Shown here piece after piece: positions 26,061-34,718 of a stretch of 64,000 nt of DNA. The DNA comes from Thalassobacillus sp. CUG 92003 (GTDB lineage Bacteria > Bacillota > Bacilli > Bacillales > Halobacillaceae). The notes under the pieces are model-generated. The model was not told the DNA's origin, made no database searches, and saw nothing but the letters and a program-made list of their open reading frames with translations. A program made the position numbers and the translations under genes. The DNA lies in NCBI RefSeq assembly GCF_013618635.1, contig NZ_JABLSJ010000004.1, positions 124,001-188,000 on the forward strand, given 5' to 3'. Every line of letters starts with the position of its first letter. The stretch's first letter is position 1.

Positions 26061-27590
26061 TTAAACTGGATAGACCCCATGTTTTCTTTCTGTAAATTGC
26101 ACATTTTTAGAACGATAGACCTCGAAACGATTACTTAACTCGTTTCGCAAGCGATCAGGTTGAACGATATCATCTATCACCATTTCTGAAGCCAAGCGGT
26201 AAATATCAATATTTTCTTTATATTCTTCATGTTTTTCTTTGATAAACGCAGGTCGTTCTTCTTCAGACAATTCAGCTATCCGATTCGCATACACCGCATT
26301 CACCGCAGCTTCAGGTCCCATTACAGCAATTTGAGCGCTTGGCAAAGCTAAACAGCAATCCGGTTCAAACGCTGGTCCTGCCATAGCATAGAGACCTGCC
26401 CCGTAAGCTTTGCGGACAATGACTGAAATTTTAGGCACTGTCGCTTCACTCATGGCTGATAGCATCTTGGCGCCGTGGCGGATAATCCCTGCTTTTTCTA
26501 CACGGGTCCCAATCATGAAACCTGGAATATCAGCAAGGAATAACAACGGGATATTAAAGGCATCACACAATTGCATGAACTTTGCTGCTTTATCGGCTGA
26601 ATCCGGAAACAGCACGCCACCCTTAGCACGAGGTTGATTGGCTATGATGCCAACCGACTGCCCATCGATTCTGGCAAGGCCGGTAATAATCTCTGGGGCA
26701 AATAGTTTCTTAATCTCACAGAATGAGTCTTCATCAATGATGCGTTCGATGAGTTGATACATATCAAATGGCGCATTTTGATTTTCAGGGATGAGATCGC
26801 CCAGCGTCTTCTCAAACTCAGCAGGATCTTGAACAGGATTTTCTGGCGGGCGCGTTCTGAAATTGGCTGGAAAATACGTTAAATAGCGTCTGGCAAAATC
26901 AATTGCTTCATGTTCATCGCTAACGAGGACATCTCCGCAGCCTGATTCAGAACAGTGCATTTTTGCGCCGCCCATTTCTTCCAGGCTTACTTTTTCACCG
27001 ATCACTTTTTCAGCCATACGCGGAGAGCCTAAATACATGGAGGCGTTCCCATCTACCATTACGACGATATCGCAAAATGCGGGTATGTATGCACCACCTG
27101 CAGCTGATGGACCGAATAATAAGCAGACTTGCGGAACGCGTCCCGAGAGCTTAATTTGATTCTGGAAAATCCGGCCGGCCCCGCGTCTGTTCGGAAACAT
27201 CTCAACTTGATCTGTAATTCTAGCACCAGCGGAATCAACGAGATAAAGCATGGGTATTTCTAATTTCAGTGCAGTTTCTTGTATCCGGATGATTTTCTCT
27301 ACGGTTCGTGCCCCCCACGACCCAGCTTTGACAGTCGAGTCATTGGCCATAACGCAAACATTTTGGCCGTTTATCTTTCCTACGCCTGTCACAACACCAT
27401 CGGATGGTAACGACTCATCCATGCAATTGGCGAAAAATGCATCTTCAATATCGATGTCATCATCAAATAATTGCCTCAGGCGCTCCCGTACAAATAATTT
27501 GCCTTTCGCCTCATTCTTTTGCTGATATTTTTCACCGCCGCCTTTAGCGATGCGTTCTGAACGTTCTTCTAATGTTCGATCTAGTGTCAC
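26061..27590 (-). CDS. yngE: Methylcrotonoyl-CoA carboxylase carboxyltransferase subunit (YngE)
   Basis: The biotin-dependent acyl-CoA carboxyltransferase (beta) subunit that would carboxylate 3-methylcrotonyl-CoA to 3-methylglutaconyl-CoA. The 509-aa product has the crotonase-like carboxyltransferase motifs DSAGARITDQVEMFPNRRGA, FGPSAAGGAYIPAFCD and GGVLFPDSADKAAKFM, plus IRHGAKMLSAMSEATVPKIS. It is the last gene of an eight-gene operon; the biotin carboxylase (yngH) and biotin carrier (yngHB) are upstream. The start is GTG after GGAGGGG. Substrate is inferred from the operon. Confidence 0.92.
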   Translation of the reverse strand: MTLDRTLEERSERIAKGGGEKYQQKNEAKGKLFVRERLRQLFDDDIDIEDAFFANCMDESLPSDGVVTGVGKINGQNVCVMANDSTVKAGSWGARTVEKIIRIQETALKLEIPMLYLVDSAGARITDQVEMFPNRRGAGRIFQNQIKLSGRVPQVCLLFGPSAAGGAYIPAFCDIVVMVDGNASMYLGSPRMAEKVIGEKVSLEEMGGAKMHCSESGCGDVLVSDEHEAIDFARRYLTYFPANFRTRPPENPVQDPAEFEKTLGDLIPENQNAPFDMYQLIERIIDEDSFCEIKKLFAPEIITGLARIDGQSVGIIANQPRAKGGVLFPDSADKAAKFMQLCDAFNIPLLFLADIPGFMIGTRVEKAGIIRHGAKMLSAMSEATVPKISVIVRKAYGAGLYAMAGPAFEPDCCLALPSAQIAVMGPEAAVNAVYANRIAELSEEERPAFIKEKHEEYKENIDIYRLASEMVIDDIVQPDRLRNELSNRFEVYRSKNVQFTERKHGVYPV

Positions 27591-27606
27591 TAAAACCCCT
27601 CCTGTT

Positions 27607-28392
27607 TTATTCGCCGCGATAAACCGGCGTTCGTTTTTCTTTGAACGCGTTTATTCCTTCTAATCGATCCTGCGTCGGTATCGTTGCTTGATAGCACAAT
27701 CGTTCTATATTCAGAGCTGTATCCAAATCACTTTGAGCCCCATACTGAATGGCTTTTTTAGCTTGTCTTAAGGCAATAGGGGCATTTTTCCCGATTGTAA
27801 ACGCAAGCTTTTCTGTTTCCTCAGCAAGGACTTCAGGCGGAAAGGTATATTCGACAAGTCCGATGGAAAAAGCTTGCTTAGCTGTTACAGGCTTGGCTGT
27901 GAAAATCAATTCTTTCGCTTTGCCCAATCCGATTAAGCGGGACAATCGTTGTGTGCCTCCTGCACCGGGTATGATCCCTAAAGATGTTTCCGTCAATCCG
28001 AGTTTCGCCGATTCGTTCATCATACGGATGTCACAAGCTAAGGCGAGTTCCAGGCCGCCGCCAAACGCCACTCCGTTGATCATGGCAATCGTGGGCATCG
28101 GCAGCTTTTCAATCCGGGAAATCGTTTGGCCGATCCATTCCACTGTTTTGACTACCTCATGCTCACTCATCCCGGATCGCTCTTTCAAATCAGCTCCAGC
28201 ACAAAATGCCTTTTCACCGCTCCCTGTAATAATCAAGGCGCGCAGCTGTTCATCCTTTTCAAGTTCATCGATTTTTACGTTAAGTGAGTCCAGCATATCA
28301 CGAGACAACGCATTCGCAGCGTGCTCACGGTTCAATGTCAGTTTCATCGTATAATCTGATAGTCGTTCAAGTACGACATCCTCAACCGCCAC
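27607..28392 (-). CDS. yngF: Enoyl-CoA hydratase, probable methylglutaconyl-CoA hydratase (YngF)
   Basis: A crotonase-fold protein of 261 aa with the oxyanion motif GEKAFCAGADLKER and the second motif INGVAFGGGLELALACDIRM, including LTETSLGIIPGAGGTQRL, which carries the catalytic Glu residues. In this operon it would hydrate 3-methylglutaconyl-CoA to HMG-CoA. The start is GTG after GGAGGGT, 16 bases downstream of yngG and 16 upstream of yngE. Confidence 0.92.
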   Translation of the reverse strand: MAVEDVVLERLSDYTMKLTLNREHAANALSRDMLDSLNVKIDELEKDEQLRALIITGSGEKAFCAGADLKERSGMSEHEVVKTVEWIGQTISRIEKLPMPTIAMINGVAFGGGLELALACDIRMMNESAKLGLTETSLGIIPGAGGTQRLSRLIGLGKAKELIFTAKPVTAKQAFSIGLVEYTFPPEVLAEETEKLAFTIGKNAPIALRQAKKAIQYGAQSDLDTALNIERLCYQATIPTQDRLEGINAFKEKRTPVYRGE

Positions 28393-28408
28393 TTTTCAAC
28401 CCTCCGAT

Positions 28409-29314
28409 TCACTGATTTCGATTTTGAATTTGCATGTGATGACTCGGCAAAGCTTTCCCCAGCTTAGACTGGATAAACCCGCCTGCCTCCATCAGCCCTT
28501 CCATGGAGATGCCTGTATCGAGTCCCATTTCATGAAACATGTGCACCAGGTCATCCGTAGCCAGGTTGCCCGAGGCGCCTTTAGCATAAGGACAGCCTCC
28601 CAGCCCGCCGAGCGCCCCGTCAAATGTCGTAATGCCATGTTCTAAGGAGACCAGTACATTAGCAAGGGCCATCCCGCGTGTGTTATGAAAATGCATGGCT
28701 AAATGATCAAATGAGAGTTCCTGTTGAATTTGCGAAAGTGCCGAATCTACCTGCTTAGGGTTGGCAACCCCTATCGTATCGCCTAACGATAATTCATCGA
28801 TGCCCATGTTGAGTAACCGCTGACACACATCGATAACCTGCGAAACCGGAACGTGTCCTTCATATGGGCAGCCGAATACAGTCGAAACATAGCCGCGAAC
28901 TGTTTTGCCGGCTTGTTTGGCTTCATCAACGACTTCCTGCAAGATGGGATACGTGTCTGCAATCGATTTATTAATATTTTTCCTGTTATGCGTATCACTT
29001 GCCGACATAAAGATAGACACTTCGTCGATATCGGCTTCAATCGCGCGCTCTAATCCCTTCATGTTGGGTGTTAAAGCCGCATACGTCACCCCCGGATACC
29101 GCTCGATCGACTCAGCTACCTCTTTGGCGTCTGCCAGCTGCGGAATCCATTTAGGGTGAACAAACGAACTGACTTCAATATAAGAATAACCTGAGCGTGA
29201 CAGTTGATTGATCCAGGCAATTTTATCCGCCGTGCTCACGTTTTCCTGCTCGTTTTGCAGCCCGTCTCGCGGACCGACTTCTTTAATGGTCACGGCATTC
29301 GGTAAACTGTTCAT
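28409..29314 (-). CDS. yngG: Hydroxymethylglutaryl-CoA lyase (YngG/MvaB type)
   Basis: A TIM-barrel, DRE-TIM family lyase that splits HMG-CoA into acetyl-CoA and acetoacetate. The 301-aa product starts with IKEVGPRDGLQNE (catalytic metal-binding Asp-Gly and Arg), has MHFHNTRGMALANV with the metal His pair, and GGLGGCPYAKGASGN with the active-site Cys. It is placed between the biotin carrier (15 bases) and the enoyl-CoA hydratase (16 bases). Final step of leucine breakdown in this operon. Confidence 0.95.
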   Translation of the reverse strand: MNSLPNAVTIKEVGPRDGLQNEQENVSTADKIAWINQLSRSGYSYIEVSSFVHPKWIPQLADAKEVAESIERYPGVTYAALTPNMKGLERAIEADIDEVSIFMSASDTHNRKNINKSIADTYPILQEVVDEAKQAGKTVRGYVSTVFGCPYEGHVPVSQVIDVCQRLLNMGIDELSLGDTIGVANPKQVDSALSQIQQELSFDHLAMHFHNTRGMALANVLVSLEHGITTFDGALGGLGGCPYAKGASGNLATDDLVHMFHEMGLDTGISMEGLMEAGGFIQSKLGKALPSHHMQIQNRNQ

Positions 29315-29329
29315 GCTATCTCTCCTGTT

Positions 29330-29542
29330 TTATTCAATAATCGCAATTGTATCGCCTTCGTTGACGAAATCGCCTTCTTTCACTTTCAATTCTTTCAACG
29401 TTCCGTCCGATTCTGCCGGAAGCGGGATCTCCATTTTCATCGATTCTAAAATGACAATATCCTGACCGCTCGTCACCTGATCTCCTTCTAGAACGTTAAT
29501 CTTCCAAACGCTTCCTGCCATTGATGCTGTTACTTCACTCAT
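29330..29542 (-). CDS. yngHB: Biotin carboxyl carrier protein (YngHB)
   Basis: A 70-aa biotinyl/lipoyl domain standing alone. It has the biotinylation motif ILESMKMEIPL with the target Lys, and the two mirrored half-domains (MAGSVWKINVLEGDQVTSGQ and LKVKEGDFVNEGDTIAII). It carries CO2 from YngH to YngE. It lies 13 bases downstream of yngH. Separate small carriers are usual in B. subtilis-type yng operons. Confidence 0.95.
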   Translation of the reverse strand: MSEVTASMAGSVWKINVLEGDQVTSGQDIVILESMKMEIPLPAESDGTLKELKVKEGDFVNEGDTIAIIE

Positions 29543-29555
29543 ACCTTTTCCTCCT

Positions 29556-30911
29556 TTATTGATTCGTGATCGTAGGTAAATAGTAGTTTTCGATAAATGA
29601 TGTTTGAGTGTGACCCGCTTTAAATTGCTCGTGGGTGATGATCCGTTTTAACATCATCAAGTTCGACTTGATGCCTTCGATTTCATAGCCGTGCAGCGCT
29701 TTTGTCATTTTTTCAATTGCTGCTTCCCTTGATTCAGCAGACACGACTAACTTAGCAATCATGGGGTCATAAAATGGCGTGACTTGGCTCGTTTCATTTA
29801 CGGCCAATTCATGCCGGATTCCCTCACCTTCAGGCAATAAAAGTTTCGTTATCTGCCCAGGGGATGGAAAGAATGTATTCGGATCCTCTGCGTAAATCCT
29901 TACTTCAATCGCATGACCCTGAATACGTATATCATCTTGACGAAGGGACAGCTCTTCACCAGCAGCAATTCTTAATTGCTGCTCGACGAGATCCACCCCA
30001 GTAATTTCTTCTGTGACAGGATGCTCAACTTGCAATCTGGTATTCATCTCGATGAAATAGTATTGTTCATCCTCATCCACTAAAAACTCGATCGTGCCGG
30101 CATTGCTGTATCCCAAAGCGTGCACCGCTTTCAGTGCTGTTTCACCCATCTGCTTGCGAGTCTTTTCCTGCAAAAATGGCGAAGGGGCTTCCTCCACTAC
30201 TTTTTGATGGCGGCGTTGAATCGAGCATTCCCGCTCAAATAAGTGGATAGCGTGACCATGTTCATCCGCCAGCACTTGAATTTCGATATGGCGCGGATTG
30301 GTAATGAGCTTCTCAACAAACAAGGCGCCATTGCCAAAAAAGGTTTGGGCACGTTTGGCATTACTTTCATACGCCTTGGCCAACTCTTCATCGTTATAGA
30401 CGGCTTGCATGCCAATTCCGCCGCCCCCTGCTGCCGCTTTCACCATAATTGGATAACCATAATCCTGGGCGAACGCCTTCGCTTCCGCAATATCCTGAAC
30501 GGCTTCTTCCGTTCCTGGCACCACCGGCACGCCTGCATCAGTCATGACGCGTCTTGCTTCAACTTTATCCCCCATCTTGGCCATAACGTCTGCCGATGGC
30601 CCAATAAACGCAATGCCTTCTTTGCGACAAGCTCGGGCAAATTCGGCATTTTCACTTAATAGTCCGTATCCTGGGTGAATCGCCTCTGCCCCTGTATCTT
30701 TGGCTGCTTTAATCAATTTGTCTATATTCAAATACGATTCATTCACGCGTGGCTTTCCGATTAAATAGCTTTCATCAGCTAACTGAACAAATGGCAATGC
30801 TTGATCTGCCTCAGAATAAACGGCCACTGTAGCAATACCGAGTTTCTGACATGTTCGGATCACCCTTGCTGCTATTTCCCCTCGATTGGCGATTAATACT
30901 TTGTTAAACAC
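29556..30911 (-). CDS. yngH: Biotin carboxylase subunit (YngH)
   Basis: An ATP-grasp enzyme that carboxylates biotin on the carrier with bicarbonate and ATP. The 451-aa product has FNKVLIANRGEIAARVIRTC, the ATP-grasp glycine loop YGYPIMVKAAAGGGGIGM, the family ECSIQRRHQKVVEEAPSPF, and FIEMNTRLQVEHPVTEEITG with catalytic residues. The start is GTG. It belongs with yngE and yngHB as a three-part acyl-CoA carboxylase, most likely for methylcrotonyl-CoA because of the neighbouring genes, although related forms use propionyl- or acetyl-CoA. Confidence 0.93.
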   Translation of the reverse strand: MFNKVLIANRGEIAARVIRTCQKLGIATVAVYSEADQALPFVQLADESYLIGKPRVNESYLNIDKLIKAAKDTGAEAIHPGYGLLSENAEFARACRKEGIAFIGPSADVMAKMGDKVEARRVMTDAGVPVVPGTEEAVQDIAEAKAFAQDYGYPIMVKAAAGGGGIGMQAVYNDEELAKAYESNAKRAQTFFGNGALFVEKLITNPRHIEIQVLADEHGHAIHLFERECSIQRRHQKVVEEAPSPFLQEKTRKQMGETALKAVHALGYSNAGTIEFLVDEDEQYYFIEMNTRLQVEHPVTEEITGVDLVEQQLRIAAGEELSLRQDDIRIQGHAIEVRIYAEDPNTFFPSPGQITKLLLPEGEGIRHELAVNETSQVTPFYDPMIAKLVVSAESREAAIEKMTKALHGYEIEGIKSNLMMLKRIITHEQFKAGHTQTSFIENYYLPTITNQ

Positions 30912-30941
30912 CGTTCACACTTCCCCCTTTAAAACTGATAC

Positions 30942-32582
30942 CTATTGGTCGGATTGAATGAGCTGCAACGCGCTCTCACGCAGCTTGAATTTTTGAATTT
31001 TTCCGCTGGCCGTCATCGGATATTCATCTGTAAACCTGATGTATTTCGGTATTTTATGATGAGAAATCTGACCTTCACAAAAGGCACTGATCTCATCTTC
31101 AGAAGGAGATGTGCCTTCTTTGGGAATAATCCAGGCTAGAATTTCTTCCCCATACTTAGCATCGGGGACGCCGATGACTTGCACGTCTTGAATATCGGGG
31201 TGCTGATAAAGAAACTCTTCAATTTCCCTTGGGTAAATATTTTCGCCTCCGCGAATAATCATGTCTTTCATCCGACCGGTAATTTCGATATAGCCCGCTT
31301 CATCCATCACCGCTAAGTCACCGGTATGGAGCCATCCTTCGGCGTCAATTGCCGCTTGAGTCGCTTCTTCATTCTTGTAATACCCGGCCATGACGAGGTA
31401 TCCGCGTGTACACAATTCCCCTGGGATACCTGCTTCCGCTTCGTTTCCTGTTGCCGGATCAACAACTTTAACTTCGACGTTAGGATGAGCTTTCCCCACT
31501 GTGCGGACTCTAGCTTCAATAGGGTCATCGGTTCGTGTCTGAGTGATCACGGGTGATGATTCTGTTTGACCATAGGCGATCGTGATTTCATTTGCCCCCA
31601 TTTTATCCATGACACTTTTCATCACTTCCATCGGACACGTTGATCCTGCCATGATTCCGGTGCGCAAATGATCAGAGCTAAATTCGGCAAAATCTGGATC
31701 GTTCAATTCTGCGATAAACATGGTCGGCACGCCATGCAGACCTGTACATTGCTCATCCTGCACAGCTCTTAGCACTTTTTTCGCATCAAACTGCTCGAGT
31801 ATCACCATAGTGGCCCCTTTTGAAACAGCAGCCATGGTACCGAGTACACACCCAAAACAGTGAAAGAAGGGAACAGGGATACAGAGACGGTCTTCTTGCG
31901 TCAATTTCATACAATCCGCCACTTGATTGCCGTTATTGACGATATTGTAGTGACTTAACATGACACCTTTAGGAAAACCTGTCGTGCCAGAGGTGTATTG
32001 CATGTTGATTACATCTTGATAAGAAAGCGCCGCATGTCGTTCCTGCAGCTGTGCATCCCTGACCTGTGATCCGTTTCTAATGATTTCCTGCCAGGTGAAG
32101 CACCCGTTATAGGCGTTGTCGCTTAAGACAATAATGTTTTTCAGCATGGGTAAGCGCTCACAATAAACATCGCCTTTAGCGGACGTCTCCATTTCAGGGC
32201 AGATTTCCTTTAGAATATCTATATACGATGCGCCTTTGAACGTTTCTGATAAAATGAGCGTCGTAGCATCGGACTGTTTTAGAAGGTATTCCAATTCCTG
32301 TGCCCGGTAATTAGTGTTCACCGTAACAAGTACCGCGCCCATTTTCCCCGTGGCAAACTGGGTTACGAGCCATTCTGGTTTATTATCCGACCAAATTGCG
32401 ACATGTTCGCCTTTCTCAATGCCGAGCGCCATCAATCCTTTGGCTGCATCATCAGCCATATCATTGAACTCACGGTATGTTTTTCTTAAATTATGTTCAG
32501 GATAGACAAATGCTTCGTGATCTGGATATTTGTTCGCCTTATCTTCTAACAATTCACCTACTGTCATTTCTAATAAAGACAT
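30942..32582 (-). CDS. yngI: AMP-binding acyl-CoA synthetase (YngI)
   Basis: An ANL-family CoA ligase of 546 aa with the motif MQYTSGTTGFPKGVMLSHYN, ITIAYGQTESSPV, GWLHTGDLAVMDEAGYIEIT, then GRMKDMIIRGGENIYPREIE and the C-terminal TASGKIQKFKLRE with the catalytic Lys. In B. subtilis the homologue is YngI, possibly an acetoacetyl-CoA or fatty acyl-CoA synthetase. TAGGAGGT precedes the start; the ATG at 32582 has better spacing than the preceding GTG. It is the second enzyme gene of the operon. Confidence 0.9.
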   Translation of the reverse strand: MSLLEMTVGELLEDKANKYPDHEAFVYPEHNLRKTYREFNDMADDAAKGLMALGIEKGEHVAIWSDNKPEWLVTQFATGKMGAVLVTVNTNYRAQELEYLLKQSDATTLILSETFKGASYIDILKEICPEMETSAKGDVYCERLPMLKNIIVLSDNAYNGCFTWQEIIRNGSQVRDAQLQERHAALSYQDVINMQYTSGTTGFPKGVMLSHYNIVNNGNQVADCMKLTQEDRLCIPVPFFHCFGCVLGTMAAVSKGATMVILEQFDAKKVLRAVQDEQCTGLHGVPTMFIAELNDPDFAEFSSDHLRTGIMAGSTCPMEVMKSVMDKMGANEITIAYGQTESSPVITQTRTDDPIEARVRTVGKAHPNVEVKVVDPATGNEAEAGIPGELCTRGYLVMAGYYKNEEATQAAIDAEGWLHTGDLAVMDEAGYIEITGRMKDMIIRGGENIYPREIEEFLYQHPDIQDVQVIGVPDAKYGEEILAWIIPKEGTSPSEDEISAFCEGQISHHKIPKYIRFTDEYPMTASGKIQKFKLRESALQLIQSDQ

Positions 32583-32604
32583 CACGAACCTCCTAAAAGT
32601 GGAT

Positions 32605-33747
32605 TTAGCAACCTAATTGCCGTGCAATCACTAAGCGTTGGATTTCCGAAGTACCTTCTCCTATTTCAAGCAATTTGGCATCCCGTAAGTAACGCTCAAC
32701 TTCATACTCCCGCATATAACCGTATCCCCCGTGAATCTGAATCGCCTGGTTGGCCGAACGAAAGGCCGTTTCTGAAGCAAATAATTTAGCATAAGCGGAC
32801 TCTTTCGTAAACGGTTTGCCCTGGTCCTTTAACCAGGCTGCTTTCAACACCATGTTTCTGGCGAGCTCAACTTCCATGGCCATGTCAGCCAGCTTGAACT
32901 GAATCGCTTGGAAATTGGAGATTGCTTGCCCGAACTGCTTACGTTCCTTAGCGTACTCAAGCGCGCGATCCAGCGAGGCTTGAGCAATTCCGACAGCTAG
33001 TGACGCAATCGAAATTCTCCCGCCATCCAGCGTGTGAAGAAATTGCTTGAATCCGCCTTCAGGGTCGCCTAAAATGTTCTCTTTTGGAACTTTGACGTCT
33101 TCCAACACAATCTCTGACGTGTTAGAACCACGTACACCCATTTTGTCATAGTCACTCTTAATGCTCATTCCTGGAGTATCTTGCGGAATGATAAAAGCAG
33201 AAATGATGTTTTTGCCGTCTTCCCGCTTGCCTGATACGGCCGTAACGGTAATCGAGCGGGCATATTCCGCATTCGTAATCCAGCATTTCTCACCGTTAAT
33301 GACGTAATGATCACCTTCGAGCTTTGCCGTGGTTTTCGTACCGCCTGCATCGGATCCTGCGTTGGGCTCGGTCAATCCAAACGATCCTAATGCTTCTCCT
33401 TTCGCCAAAGGCACGAGATATTCCTGTTTTTGTTCTTCGGTGCCGAAATAATAGAGCGGGCTAGCCCCAAGTGATACGGCAGCAGCATAACTCAACCCGG
33501 TAGAGCCGCAGACCCTGCCGATTTCTTCCGCTGCGAGCGCATAAGTGACCGTATCGCCTCCGGCTCCTCCATATTCTTCTGGAAATGGGATGCCCAGCAA
33601 TCCGAGTTTACCCATTTCTTTAAAAATATCTTCGGGAAACTCGCCGTTTTTGTCGATATCAATTGCCCGGGGCTGGATGGTCTCGACCGCAAAATCACGC
33701 ACCATTTTCCGTGTCATTTCCTGTTCTTTTGTCAATTCAAAGTTCAT
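32605..33747 (-). CDS. yngJ: Acyl-CoA dehydrogenase, probable isovaleryl-CoA dehydrogenase (YngJ)
   Basis: A flavin-dependent dehydrogenase of 380 aa, the first enzyme of the operon, oxidising isovaleryl-CoA to 3-methylcrotonyl-CoA. It shows [48 protein letters not shown] and [20 protein letters not shown], with [17 protein letters not shown] at the end. The ATG 33747 is 7-8 bases from AAGGGGG; an upstream extension to 33867 would run over the end of tetR and has no ribosome site. It could also use other short branched acyl-CoAs. Confidence 0.93.
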   Translation of the reverse strand: MNFELTKEQEMTRKMVRDFAVETIQPRAIDIDKNGEFPEDIFKEMGKLGLLGIPFPEEYGGAGGDTVTYALAAEEIGRVCGSTGLSYAAAVSLGASPLYYFGTEEQKQEYLVPLAKGEALGSFGLTEPNAGSDAGGTKTTAKLEGDHYVINGEKCWITNAEYARSITVTAVSGKREDGKNIISAFIIPQDTPGMSIKSDYDKMGVRGSNTSEIVLEDVKVPKENILGDPEGGFKQFLHTLDGGRISIASLAVGIAQASLDRALEYAKERKQFGQAISNFQAIQFKLADMAMEVELARNMVLKAAWLKDQGKPFTKESAYAKLFASETAFRSANQAIQIHGGYGYMREYEVERYLRDAKLLEIGEGTSEIQRLVIARQLGC

Positions 33748-33773
33748 ATAAATCCCCCTTTTATTGGCTTGAA

Positions 33774-33791
33774 ACCGACTGGTTGGTCGGT
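33774..33791. promoter_or_regulatory. 18-bp palindrome, TetR-type operator candidate
   Basis: ACCGACTGGTTGGTCGGT has perfect 6-bp arms around a 6-base centre, in the gap between tetR and yngJ, 27 bases before the yngJ start. It resembles the ACCGAC...GTCGGT operators of acyl-CoA-responsive TetR regulators. No equivalent was seen upstream of tetR itself. Confidence 0.65.
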
Positions 33792-33815
33792 ATGAAGCAT
33801 AAAAAATGAAAGCGG

Positions 33816-34460
33816 TTACGCATTCGAATAAAAAAAAGGTGTTTCCAATAACTGTTTTCGGTAACAATCCTCCTGTGGTTCTTGAACGGGCAGTAAAAAA
33901 TGAAGGACAAGATCGACATACACGTCAGCGATTTCTTCAATCGAATATTCTCCATCACGCCGATACCACTTGTAAATCCAGTTGACCATACCAAGAATCG
34001 CCATCCCTGTTATGTCACACGGGAGCTCCTTGCGAAAATGGCCTTCCTGCTGCCCTTCCTTAATGACCTGGAAGATAAGCTCTTTGAATTCATCACGTTT
34101 CCGTTTGATTTGCTCTTCATATTCAGGCTTTAAATAGTTGCTCTCCTGATAGAACACCGAAATATGGGGTTTATAAAGATCAAACACCTTAACGAAAGCT
34201 CGTATGATGGATTGAATTTTATCAGTCGGTGACTGATAAATGTTGATTGCCTGCTTGGCCTCCTTCAGAACATATGTAATGAATGTATCATGGATGACAA
34301 AGAGCAATTCATCTTTTGAGGTGAAATGGTGATAAAAACCTCCTTTTGAGGTTTTGGCTTCGCGAACGAGTTGATTCACGGTCACCCCATGAAAGCCGTA
34401 ATGATCAAACAAATCCAGTGAAGTCCGTATGATCGTATCCCTAAGGTCAGACACTTCCAT
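33816..34460 (-). CDS. TetR-family regulator of the leucine/acyl-CoA degradation operon
   Basis: The 214-aa protein has an N-terminal TetR helix-turn-helix ([20 protein letters not shown], then [20 protein letters not shown]) and a larger ligand-binding domain. It is the first gene upstream of yngJ on the same strand, with a palindrome in between, so it probably represses the operon and is released by an acyl-CoA intermediate (inference). It resembles FadR/YsiA-type regulators only in general outline. A GGAGATGGTGG ribosome site precedes the ATG. Confidence 0.88.
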   Translation of the reverse strand: MEVSDLRDTIIRTSLDLFDHYGFHGVTVNQLVREAKTSKGGFYHHFTSKDELLFVIHDTFITYVLKEAKQAINIYQSPTDKIQSIIRAFVKVFDLYKPHISVFYQESNYLKPEYEEQIKRKRDEFKELIFQVIKEGQQEGHFRKELPCDITGMAILGMVNWIYKWYRRDGEYSIEEIADVYVDLVLHFLLPVQEPQEDCYRKQLLETPFFYSNA

Positions 34461-34607
34461 CCACCATCTCCTTTTTCAATTCCAAGTTATCATAATAGTA
34501 TCATATTTTTTGGAAAAGACAAATGATTACAGGAAAGCGATTTCATTTTTTGATACCCACGTATGAAACGACATATTTTGACGGAGCGTTCATGGCACGC
34601 CTCCCAG

Positions 34608-34660
34608 AAAACACAAAAATACCGAACATTTCAGCGAATCATTCGGCATTTTTGTGTTTT
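34608..34660. terminator. Terminator hairpin downstream of parC (family-A hairpin only, inverted)
   Basis: Arms AAAACACAAAAATACCGAA and TTCGGCATTTTTGTGTTTT form a 19-bp stem with one mismatch, 59 bases after the parC stop (minus strand). Sequence and flank match the hairpin of the family-A repeats in minus orientation, but the rest of the repeat is absent. Confidence 0.85.
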
Positions 34661-34718
34661 ATTCTGTTTTTCTCAGCGTTCTTTTCAGCTGGCTGTCCTC
34701 TTATTGAATGATCAGTGA

